A DNA stretch of 64,000 nt from Pseudomonadota bacterium (GTDB lineage: Bacteria; Pseudomonadota; Gammaproteobacteria; Xanthomonadales; SZUA-38): the NCBI GenBank assembly GCA_039033415.1, contig JBCCCR010000003.1, positions 234,699 through 298,698 of the forward strand, read 5' to 3'. A model generated the notes under the pieces. The model was not told the origin of the DNA and searched no databases. It worked only from the letters and a program-made list of their open reading frames with translations. Made by a program: the position numbers and the translations under genes. Within the stretch, counting starts at the first letter, position 1, and each line of letters opens with the position of its first letter. Below, piece by piece: positions 18,792-27,524 of this stretch.

Positions 18792-19820
18792 TCAGGAAGA
18801 CGAGGCTTCCGCCAGATTCGCCTCCGCCGCAAACCCCGCTGCTGCACCCAGCAGCCCCAGCTGGTCGTGCGACGCCACCAGCACCGGAATCTTCGCCATA
18901 TCAGCTTGGTATCGCCCTTTGGCGCAGAACTGGCGGAAAAAAGGCGCCTGCCGCAGAGTTTCGGCCAGCCGGTTAGACAGACCGCCCACGAGCACCACGC
19001 GAGAGGCGCCATGGGCCAGCGCCAGGTCGCCGGCCACCGCGCCGTAGGCACGGCAGAATCGCTGGAGCGCCAGCGCGGGAAGATCGTCCTCGGTATCAGG
19101 GTCCAGGGCCTGGGCCCAGAGCTCCGGATCGTCCAGGGGCTGGATGGTGCGCCGCTCAATTCTGGCGATAGCGTGAGCGAGGTGGTTGAGACCGGGCCCG
19201 GACACGATTCGCTCAACCGATACGCGCAGGAACTGCTCACGCAGCTGCTTGACGATGGCCGATTCCATTTCGTCCAGCGGGGCAAAATCGATGTGCCCGC
19301 CTTCCGTCTCCAGGACCATCACGCGCCCCTGGCGCCGAATCAAGATCGCGACGCCCAGCCCGGTACCCGGTCCGATCACGGTGGTAACGCCGTCAGCGAG
19401 AGGGTCTAAAGCCGGGCCATCAGTAGGGCCGCAGATCGGCTGGAGCTCATCGCTGCTCAGTTGCGAAACCCCGTAGGCCATCGCGCCAAAATCGTTCATC
19501 AGGTGTACTTGTTTGACACCCAGCTCTTCGGCCACGCGATCGCGCTGAATGAGCCAGTGGCTGTTGGTCGCTTTGAGCGTCTGCCCCCGGACGGGCCCCG
19601 CAAAGCAGACCGACACCGCTTCGGCCGAATGTTCTTCCACTCGCGCCTGGTCTTGTCGCAGGTAGCTCTGCCAGGCTGAGGTCAGTCCGGCAAACTCGGC
19701 GGTGCGCAGCACCACCGGTTCGCCGAGCCTCGGGCGCTCGCCGGCACGGATTTGCGCCGGCGCAAAGCGCACGTGAGTGCCGCCGATGTCGACGGCGGTG
19801 ATATGGCGAGCTGTTGTCAC
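18792..19820 (-). CDS. glk: Glucokinase
   Basis: A 342-residue ATP-dependent glucokinase of the proteobacterial Glk family, converting glucose to glucose-6-phosphate. Seen: phosphate loop 'AVDIGGTHVRFAP', catalytic Asp in 'LMNDFGAMAYG', 'VIGPGTGLGVA' and 'ETEGGHIDFAP'. The start is GTG at 19820, 2 nt after the ilvY stop, so the two are probably co-transcribed. No sugar transporter is adjacent. Confidence 0.93.
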   Translation of the reverse strand: MTTARHITAVDIGGTHVRFAPAQIRAGERPRLGEPVVLRTAEFAGLTSAWQSYLRQDQARVEEHSAEAVSVCFAGPVRGQTLKATNSHWLIQRDRVAEELGVKQVHLMNDFGAMAYGVSQLSSDELQPICGPTDGPALDPLADGVTTVIGPGTGLGVAILIRRQGRVMVLETEGGHIDFAPLDEMESAIVKQLREQFLRVSVERIVSGPGLNHLAHAIARIERRTIQPLDDPELWAQALDPDTEDDLPALALQRFCRAYGAVAGDLALAHGASRVVLVGGLSNRLAETLRQAPFFRQFCAKGRYQADMAKIPVLVASHDQLGLLGAAAGFAAEANLAEASSS

Positions 19821-19822
19821 GT

Positions 19823-20737
19823 TCAGGGAACCTTAGTTATGGCCGCGGCACCGGATGCGCTTTGTACGCTTGACGCCGACTCCCAGAACGTTCGAAGAAG
19901 CCGGCCCTGCAGCCGGCTGTCCTGGGCAAACAGTCCGATTTCGATCGATCCGAGCCGCGGGCGCAGGGGCAGGACCCGAACCCGGTCCGCCAGCGGGCTG
20001 TTGTCCAGCACAATCTGGGGCACCACGCCGAGACCTCGGCCCAGACTGACCATGCTGACGATGGCCTCGTTGCCGGCAACCTGTGCGGCCACCGCGGGCG
20101 TGACGTTTTGCTCACGCATCCAGCTATCGATGCGCACCCGACCGACACCCCGTTCCGGCAGCACCAGCGATTCGCCCGCGAGCTGCTTTGGCCCGAAGCT
20201 CGCAGGGCCTTTGCTAGCGTCGGCGGCGGCGATGAGCTGCAGGGCCGACTCGGCCAACGATCGAAAAGACAGCCCCGCCGGCGGGCGATCGGGCTTGACG
20301 CCGATCGCAATCTCTTCCTGGCCTGAGCGCACCCGATCCGGCGCCAGCTCGGGGTCGCCGGTCCGCAGACTGATCTTGACTCGCGGGTGCTGTCCAAGAA
20401 AGTCGGTCAGCATGCGGTGCAGATAGCTATAGCTCGCCGTGACCGAGCAGTAGATGCGAATCTCACCGTGCAGGCTTTCCGCACCTTCGCGCAGGTCCTG
20501 CCGAACCGAATCCCAGCCCGTCAGCGCCTGAAGCGCGTACTGCTGAAAGCGCTCGCCGGCCGGCGTCAGCACAACGCGGCGGTTGTTGCGTTCGAGTAAT
20601 TCCACCCCGACGAGCCGCTCCAGCTGCGCGATGCTACGACTCAGCGTCGACGGGCTGATGTTGAGCTCGCTGGCTGCCCTGCCGAAGTGCAGGGTGCGGG
20701 CAAGGGCCGTAAAACTGGTTAGATGGCGAAAATCCAT
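19823..20737 (-). CDS. ilvY: LysR-type activator IlvY
   Basis: A 304-residue LysR regulator with HTH 'HFGRAASELNISPSTLSRSI'. 'MDFRHLTSFTALARTLHFGR' is the characteristic IlvY start, and the gene is divergent from ilvC, the known IlvY arrangement in gammaproteobacteria. In E. coli, IlvY activates ilvC in response to acetolactate/acetohydroxybutyrate. Its ATG lies 6 nt after TAATGC, so it may have little or no leader. glk follows directly. Confidence 0.92.
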   Translation of the reverse strand: MDFRHLTSFTALARTLHFGRAASELNISPSTLSRSIAQLERLVGVELLERNNRRVVLTPAGERFQQYALQALTGWDSVRQDLREGAESLHGEIRIYCSVTASYSYLHRMLTDFLGQHPRVKISLRTGDPELAPDRVRSGQEEIAIGVKPDRPPAGLSFRSLAESALQLIAAADASKGPASFGPKQLAGESLVLPERGVGRVRIDSWMREQNVTPAVAAQVAGNEAIVSMVSLGRGLGVVPQIVLDNSPLADRVRVLPLRPRLGSIEIGLFAQDSRLQGRLLRTFWESASSVQSASGAAAITKVP

Positions 20738-21865
<1,128 letters not shown>

Positions 21866-21883
21866 CGCTTGAGGTTAAAGGTG

Positions 21884-21913
21884 ATCGGGCCGCCCTTCCG
21901 TGGGCGACCCGAT
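21884..21913. terminator. Hairpin after ilvC
   Basis: ATCGGGCCGCCC (21884-21895) pairs with GGGCGACCCGAT (21902-21913), 11 of 12 positions, loop TTCCGT. Located between convergent ilvC and a small gene. There is no T tract, so it could be a rho-type or bidirectional barrier rather than a classical terminator. Confidence 0.45.
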
Positions 21914-21969
21914 ACCCGGTCTTGATCTATCCGCAGGCTGCGCCTGCGTCGTGGTTCGAAAATGCTCTG

Positions 21970-22143
21970 TTAGATAGCCAGGTGCTTGATAGCGCTTTGC
22001 AGCTTGGCCCGCTTGGCCAGCAGCGTCTGATCGATATCCTTCTCGTCCTGGTTTTCCATCGCGATCTCGATCCGGCACAGTTCAACTGACAGGTCGTGGT
22101 ACATTTCGACGCGGCTTACGCGCTTGGATTTTGCTTGGCTCAT
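21970..22143 (-). CDS. Small charged hypothetical protein (57 aa)
   Basis: Start at ATG 22143 rather than 22176, because AAGGAG sits 8 nt before it. The 57 residues are mostly helical and charged ('VEMYHDLSVELCRIEIAMEN', later 'LLAKRAKLQSAIKHLAI') with a basic N-terminus. No family recognised. It converges on ilvC and is followed on its upstream side by an AT-rich 130-bp gap. The good ribosome site supports a real gene; function unknown. Confidence 0.6.
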   Translation of the reverse strand: MSQAKSKRVSRVEMYHDLSVELCRIEIAMENQDEKDIDQTLLAKRAKLQSAIKHLAI

Positions 22144-22273
22144 GTCGTGTGCTCCTTGCTTGACTGCCGTTTCCATGGCGTCAATGTACCCAAAGCGATC
22201 CCGCTTGTGTTTTAAGAAATGTTACGTCGGCCTTTTTTCCGTTAACGAATGTCAACTGCCGGTCTGAGGCGGT

Positions 22274-23566
22274 CTAAATCTTGGGTTCTGCCAGCAGCTG
22301 ATCGAGCTCAGCCTGCAGTTCTTTGAGCATTTCCGTATGAAATTCCCCGGTGCCAGGGCCGGCAAAACCGCTGTGGATCCGCTGCACTTGATGGTCACGG
22401 TCCAGGAAAAGCGTTGTGGGATAGGCCACAACCTTGTCCAGAAAGCCCAGCGTTGCGGCCGCCTCTTCCTTGTCGTTGACGCCGGCCAGCAGCAGCTCGT
22501 ACTCAATCTCGTGACGATCACGAAACCGGCCGATCATTTCCCGATCGCGCTCAACGTCGCCGGTAAATTCAAAGGCCAAACCGACGATTTCGAGCCCTTC
22601 GGTGCGGCGCTCTCGATACCAGCGGCTCAAGAGCGGCGCCTCGTCGTTACAGTTCGGACACCAGCTCCCGAAGAGGTTCACCAACACCACCTTGCCCTCA
22701 AAACGAGGATCCTTGAGAGAAACGGTTTCTCCCGCCAGATTTTGGAATTCAAAGTCGATTTGGTTGCTGTCGGAATTCAGACTTACCTGCTCCCAGGCAT
22801 CGGGCAGAATCTTTTCTCCTTCGTCCGCGCGGCTCGCCTCCCAGGTGGCGTGGTAGGTCTCCCGCGACCAGAAATCCCCGCTCAGGGTCCCTTGCTCATC
22901 AAGGCGCGCATCGAACAGAAACACGTGAGCGCCATCGAACGCCGACAGGCGAAGTCGATTCTCTTCAAAGCTGCCGGCCAAAAAGCGGTAGTCGCCGGTT
23001 GGGGTCAGAAAGGTGCCGGTCACCGCCTGCCCGACCTGGACGAACTCGCCTCGCGCGGGCTCGGTGCCGTCCTCGTCGCTGAACTCTACCCGCCAGGCGC
23101 CGTCGATCGACGCGGGTGGGTCACCGGCTCCGGAACCGGCCAGCGGGAGGAACCGAATTGCCATGCCCCGGGTTGCGCTGAAGGGCAGCGCGGAATCCAC
23201 GCCCCCCTCATGGGTCTTTCGCCAGCGCCCCCGCATGACCGAGCCGTCGTCCGACAGCTCGGCGGTGATCTCTGAGTCATACCACGGGTAGCTCATCACC
23301 AGCTCGCTGCCGTTGCGAACAACACTTCCAAAGGGCACCTGCTCCTCCCCATTGAGGACATAGCCGCTCGCCTGGTCGTCACCGATCACGAGCTCAAAGG
23401 GCAGCTCGCCACCGGGTGAGGAGAGGACAGCCCGCCAGGATCCGGCGATGGTTGTGCCGGCCGGCGCTGCGCCCTCAGCTTCTCGCGGGGCGGACGTGGC
23501 ACCGTCATCACCGCAGCCGGTCAGCAGCATCGCCGTCAGCGCAAACGTCCCGATCACTCTATTCAT
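22274..23566 (-). CDS. TlpA-like thioredoxin-fold lipoprotein with N-terminal beta domains
   Basis: A 430-residue lipoprotein: the lipobox 'LLTGC' is at residues 15-19. Residues about 40-270 contain two similar beta-rich modules ('GSWRAVLSSPGGELPFEL' and 'GAWRVEFSDEDGTEPARGEF'), then a TlpA/ResA-like thioredoxin domain with the redox motif in 'NLFGSWCPNCNDEAPLL'. Such proteins reduce or oxidise periplasmic disulfides, often for cytochrome maturation or stress; the client here is unknown. Its ATG overlaps the stop of the TAXI gene by 4 nt, so it is the third gene of a coupled operon. Confidence 0.85.
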   Translation of the reverse strand: MNRVIGTFALTAMLLTGCGDDGATSAPREAEGAAPAGTTIAGSWRAVLSSPGGELPFELVIGDDQASGYVLNGEEQVPFGSVVRNGSELVMSYPWYDSEITAELSDDGSVMRGRWRKTHEGGVDSALPFSATRGMAIRFLPLAGSGAGDPPASIDGAWRVEFSDEDGTEPARGEFVQVGQAVTGTFLTPTGDYRFLAGSFEENRLRLSAFDGAHVFLFDARLDEQGTLSGDFWSRETYHATWEASRADEGEKILPDAWEQVSLNSDSNQIDFEFQNLAGETVSLKDPRFEGKVVLVNLFGSWCPNCNDEAPLLSRWYRERRTEGLEIVGLAFEFTGDVERDREMIGRFRDRHEIEYELLLAGVNDKEEAAATLGFLDKVVAYPTTLFLDRDHQVQRIHSGFAGPGTGEFHTEMLKELQAELDQLLAEPKI

Positions 23567-24828
23567 GAAGTTTCCTCAGCTCTGGTGCGAACCAGCTTGA
23601 TGTGGCTACGTAGATGGTACAGCTCGTCAGCATAGGACAGCGGCGTGTCCACCTGCTTCACCTCGCGATCCAGCTCCGCGACCTGATGCAGCAGCTCGGT
23701 GCTGACGCCCTCCCGGTCGAGGCGCGACTCCAGCTGGCGCAGATCTTCATACCAGCGATAGATTCTCGATCGAACGCGCCACCGATAGACCGGAGGTAAC
23801 AGGCGAATCAGCGGCAGGAGCAGTGCCAGCAGCGGGATCACCATCACAATGAGTCGATCGATCAGCGTGGCCGCCCAGAACGGCAGGATACTCTGCAGAA
23901 ACGACGGCCCGCGCTGATGGAATCGCCGCGCTTCGTCGGCGAGCGGCAGCGACAAATAGTCCGGCGAGGGAAACTGGTCGCGCTGCTGAAACAGACCCGG
24001 TGCGCCCACCACCGTCGGCGAGGCCATCAGCAGCAGATCAACCAGCGCCGGATGCAGGTCTTCTCTGGCGACCAGCATGGCGGCGACGCCAATCAGCCGA
24101 CGATCCTCGGGCGGGTTGTCGGTGGCAAGATCGATCGCGCCGGCCGGCAGCTGCAGGGCCGAAAGGTAGCGCCGATGGAGCGGGTAAGCGTTGGCCCGCG
24201 GCAGATCCAGCAGTCGAACGGCCGGATCGGCCAGCAGCTTCTGAACCCTGGGCGACGATTCGCCCGCCACCACCGCTAGCACGTCGAGCGCGCCGGCCAC
24301 CAGCGCGCTGTCCGGATCTGCCGGCGCCGGCAGCGCCAGCGAGGTGAGGGTCACGCCATTGAGCTGCAGCAGCTCGTCCACGAGGTCTCGGGTTCCGCTG
24401 CCGGCCGCCCCACGGCTGATCCGCAGCGGCGCGAGCTCCTCCAGCTCCTGAGGTATCGGATCAAGCCCAACGCGATGGAACAACCATAGCGGCTCAAAGT
24501 AGAGGCTCGCCAGCGCGACGACCGGCGTTTCAGCGGTTTTGTCCGTCCGAGTGCCGCCCTGCATTAATGCTACGTCAACCTCGCCGGCCGCCAGCAGCGC
24601 AGCGTTTTCCTGACTGCCGGCGCTGGTTGTCAGCCGCAGCTCGATACCCTCCTCGGCCAGCAGCGTCGCCAGCGACTGGCCAAGCTTGTGGTAGGCGCCA
24701 TCGGGGCCGCCGGTCGCCAGGGTGAGTTCCTTGGGCGGCGCAGGCTCAACAAACTGATAGGCCAGCAAAAATCCGCCGGCGACCAGCGCCAGCGCCAGAC
24801 CGCCGCTGCCCAGCAGTGGCCGGTTCAA
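23563..24828 (-). CDS. Membrane-anchored TAXI-family solute-binding protein
   Basis: A 421-residue protein. I use the TTG at 24828, which overlaps the upstream stop as TTGA. An N-terminal membrane anchor (about 6-24) is followed by a TAXI (TRAP-associated) binding domain starting 'LTLATGGPDGAYHKLGQSLA'. Unusually, two hydrophobic helices ('LIDRLIVMVIPLLALLLPLI') and a coiled-coil tail follow at the C-terminus. TAXI proteins normally feed a TRAP permease; none is present here. This suggests a sensing or scaffolding role rather than transport, or a permease encoded elsewhere. Confidence 0.85.
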   Translation of the reverse strand: MNRPLLGSGGLALALVAGGFLLAYQFVEPAPPKELTLATGGPDGAYHKLGQSLATLLAEEGIELRLTTSAGSQENAALLAAGEVDVALMQGGTRTDKTAETPVVALASLYFEPLWLFHRVGLDPIPQELEELAPLRISRGAAGSGTRDLVDELLQLNGVTLTSLALPAPADPDSALVAGALDVLAVVAGESSPRVQKLLADPAVRLLDLPRANAYPLHRRYLSALQLPAGAIDLATDNPPEDRRLIGVAAMLVAREDLHPALVDLLLMASPTVVGAPGLFQQRDQFPSPDYLSLPLADEARRFHQRGPSFLQSILPFWAATLIDRLIVMVIPLLALLLPLIRLLPPVYRWRVRSRIYRWYEDLRQLESRLDREGVSTELLHQVAELDREVKQVDTPLSYADELYHLRSHIKLVRTRAEETS

Positions 24829-25103
24829 GCGGCCCGCCCCGGCTGTTGTTCGGCCGACGCGCCGCGATTGGAGCGCAGACTGCTGACCAGGCCGAGCAGG
24901 CTGATGCCAAGCCAGCACGTTTCGATCACAAAAGCAGAAAGATTAAAGTCGATCCACAGAGACAGCAGAATCAGCCCCGCCCCGGCGGCGTTGGCGGCAT
25001 AGTAGGGCCATGCGGATGCGCTGCACCAGCCGCGCTGCAGCGACAGGTACGCCAGCAGCAGCAGCGCCACACCAATCATTCCCAGTACGTCGTGAATTGC
25101 CAT
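24825..25103 (-). CDS. CBU_0592-like small membrane protein
   Basis: A 92-residue protein with three membrane segments ('LGMIGVALLLLAYLSLQRG', 'AANAAGAGLILLSLWIDFNL', 'FVIETCWLGISLLGLVSSL'). The pattern matches the CBU_0592 family of uncharacterised proteobacterial membrane proteins as I remember it. First gene of the operon with the TAXI and TlpA-like genes, overlapping the former by 4 nt. Confidence 0.75.
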   Translation of the reverse strand: MAIHDVLGMIGVALLLLAYLSLQRGWCSASAWPYYAANAAGAGLILLSLWIDFNLSAFVIETCWLGISLLGLVSSLRSNRGASAEQQPGRAA

Positions 25104-27239
25104 TTGCTTTCAGCCCGTTTAGCCTGCTTCCGAACCTGCTTTGGCAGCATAAGGTCCAGAAAAACGAACACGCATTCTATCCCACGGCCTGAGCGCTCCG
25201 GCAATCGCGTTTGGCTTGTCCGGCTGCTGCTGAGCCTGCTGCTGCTCGCGTTCGGAGGCATCTGCGGTGCGCGGGTCGACTCGGTAAAAATCCGCGACCG
25301 CCAGTTGATTCCAGCGACCGAGCAATATCCGGCCTACGAGCGGCTGAGCGGCACGGTTCGGTTTGCGATCGACCCGGCGCTGGCGGTCAACCAGCGAATC
25401 AGCGACATCTCCCTGGTCCGGACGACCCATCCCCACGGCTGGGCCGTCGCCAGCGCCAACTTCCTGATGCTGAGGCCCATGGAGCAACCGGAGGACCCGG
25501 TCGCGCTGCTGGAAATCTCCAACCGCGGCGGTATCGCCGGCCTGCGCTACTTTCAACGCGGCGAGTTCAGTCTGGAGCCGGCGCTGCCGCAACACTTTGG
25601 TGACGGGCTGCTGATGCGTCGCGGCATGACGCTGGTCTGGGTGGGCTGGCAGTGGGACGTCCCGGAAGACGGACAGAGCCGGCTGCGTCTGGAGGTGCCG
25701 TATGCGCCGAGCCGTGACCCGGCCAACTACGGTCTGGTGCGCTCTGACTGGGTGGTGGATGAACCGACGGAGCTGCTGGCGCTGGCACACCGCAACCATC
25801 AGGCCTATCGACCGGCCCGCTCGGTAGATCCGCGCAACGTGTTGACGCGTCGCCGCGCCCGGCTTGGGCCGAGGGAAATCATTCCCCGCAGCCGGTGGGA
25901 TTTTGTGATCGAACGCAATCCGCTGGGCAACAAGGCGCCACATCTCAAAATCGACGGGAACGCCGAACCCGGCTTCATCTATGAGCTGACCTACGTCGCC
26001 AAGGATCCGAAGCTGGTGGGCCTGGGCCTGGCGGCAGTCCGCGACATGGCCAGCTGGCTAAAACACGCGGCTGACGCGCCCATCCGCGTCGGGCACGTGC
26101 TCGGCTTCGGCGTTTCGCAGACCGGCCGCTTTGCGCGGCAGTTTCTCTATCAGGGTTTCAATGAGGACGAACAGGGTCGACGCGCGCTCGACGGTCTGCT
26201 GATCCATTCTGCCGGTGGCGGGCGAGGAAGCTTCAACCACCGCTTCGCCCAGCCGTCCCGCGACGGACACCGCTATTCGGCATTTTTTTATCCCACCGAC
26301 CTGTTTCCTTTCAGCGGCACCACGCAGCTTGATTCGGTGAGCGGCCAGACTGACGGGCTGTTCGCGACCTACCAGGACCCTTCGCTGCTGCCCCGCATTG
26401 TCTACACCAATACCGGCTACGAGTACTGGGGCCGCTCCGCGGCGCTGCTGCACGTCAGCCCCGACGGCACACGCGACGTACCGCCGCTAAGCAACGAGCG
26501 GATTTACCATCTGGCCTCCGGACAACACTTTGTCGGCGCGCCCCCCGACCCGGCCAACCCGCCCGGCGACGGAATCTGGCGAAGCAACCCGCTCGATTTT
26601 CTGGTCAACCTGCGCGCCCTGCTGCTGAGGCTGGAGGGCTGGGTGGTCCGCGGCGAGGCGCCGCCGCCAAGCCGCTACCCGAAGCTCGCCGACGGTTCGC
26701 TTCTCACCATCCAAGACTTTCGTTTTCCGTCGCTGGCGGGCGTGGCAGCGCCACCGGTGGCGCAGGAGGCCTACCGAGCTAACTTCGGTCGCCGCTGGCG
26801 CCAGGGCATCATCGACCTGCAGCCCCCCGAGCTGGGGACGGCTTTTCCCGTCCTGGTGCCCGCGGTTGACGATTACGGCAACGAACGGGGCGGAATCCGC
26901 AATCTGGAAATTGTGGTCCCGGCCGCCACCTACACACCCTGGGCGCGTCGCGACGGATTGCCCAACCCGACCGAGCTGAAGGACTTCACGGGCCTTCTGG
27001 TGCCGCTGAGGACCTGTCGACACGCCGGTGACAGCCGACCGACGCTGGCCGAGACGGTGCCGATGGAGGCCATTGCGGAAGCCGCGGACGAACTCATTGA
27101 TGGTGGGTACGTCCACCACGAAGATCGCCAGCGCATCATCGCCAGCGCGCTGGACAGGCATCGCTGGGCCCGCGAGCTGACCTGTTTAGAGTCAGACGCA
27201 GCGGTTGCCGACCTCGTCGGGGCAGCGCCACAAAACTAA
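25104..27239 (+). CDS. Large secreted/membrane alpha/beta-hydrolase-domain protein
   Basis: The frame runs open from 24816, but the upstream part is antisense to two genes. No ATG exists in the first 150 codons of a sensible protein. TTG 25104 (used here, about 711 residues) or GTG 25092 are the only conventional starts before the hydrophobic segment 'LLLSLLLLAFGGICGARVD' (about 25216-25275). The body matches the 'alpha/beta hydrolase domain' family (Abhydrolase_10) from memory: 'GVSQTGRFARQFLYQGFNED' is the nucleophile region with Ser in 'GVSQTGR', and 'HSAGGGRGSFNHRFAQPSRD' follows. Substrate unknown; related proteins are annotated as esterases. Start uncertain, body confident. Confidence 0.8.
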   Translation: MLSARLACFRTCFGSIRSRKTNTHSIPRPERSGNRVWLVRLLLSLLLLAFGGICGARVDSVKIRDRQLIPATEQYPAYERLSGTVRFAIDPALAVNQRISDISLVRTTHPHGWAVASANFLMLRPMEQPEDPVALLEISNRGGIAGLRYFQRGEFSLEPALPQHFGDGLLMRRGMTLVWVGWQWDVPEDGQSRLRLEVPYAPSRDPANYGLVRSDWVVDEPTELLALAHRNHQAYRPARSVDPRNVLTRRRARLGPREIIPRSRWDFVIERNPLGNKAPHLKIDGNAEPGFIYELTYVAKDPKLVGLGLAAVRDMASWLKHAADAPIRVGHVLGFGVSQTGRFARQFLYQGFNEDEQGRRALDGLLIHSAGGGRGSFNHRFAQPSRDGHRYSAFFYPTDLFPFSGTTQLDSVSGQTDGLFATYQDPSLLPRIVYTNTGYEYWGRSAALLHVSPDGTRDVPPLSNERIYHLASGQHFVGAPPDPANPPGDGIWRSNPLDFLVNLRALLLRLEGWVVRGEAPPPSRYPKLADGSLLTIQDFRFPSLAGVAAPPVAQEAYRANFGRRWRQGIIDLQPPELGTAFPVLVPAVDDYGNERGGIRNLEIVVPAATYTPWARRDGLPNPTELKDFTGLLVPLRTCRHAGDSRPTLAETVPMEAIAEAADELIDGGYVHHEDRQRIIASALDRHRWARELTCLESDAAVADLVGAAPQN

Positions 27240-27524
27240 AGTTTTTCGCCGATCAGCCGACCCCTTTCCTTAATCTACGCCGCGAGCCGTAAACGATTGT
27301 CACCGCAGCGGTTTTTTCTTCAGTCTTGAGGGGTTTTGGCGGGGGATCTATGTCACAGTGCATCCCGGGGTAGTTAAGGAACGGCGGAACCATGGCGAGG
27401 ACAGGCAAATTCTGTTCATCGAGCGGCCTTGGCGGGGGTGACCCCACCTTGCGGCCGTTTGCCGTCGCCTGGAAACCGCACCGCGTGACCTCACGGTCAG
27501 GCCGACGGAACGGGCGACGCTGAG
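27240..27524. other. 285-bp intergenic region before the GGDEF-EAL gene
   Basis: A weak hairpin with T run (ACCG-CAG-CGGT followed by TTTTTT, about 27302-27317) could end the hydrolase transcript. A GC-rich region at about 27420-27470 can fold ('CGGCCTTGGCGGGG' against 'CCCCACCTTGCGGCCG'). No confident promoter or known riboswitch pattern seen. Confidence 0.35.

Noticed and set aside
27340..27420. Possible c-di-GMP riboswitch upstream of the GGDEF-EAL gene
   Set aside because: 'GTCACAGTGCATCCCGGGG' faintly recalls the GEMM core, but the conserved GCAAACC and GGGACGCAAAGCC segments are missing.
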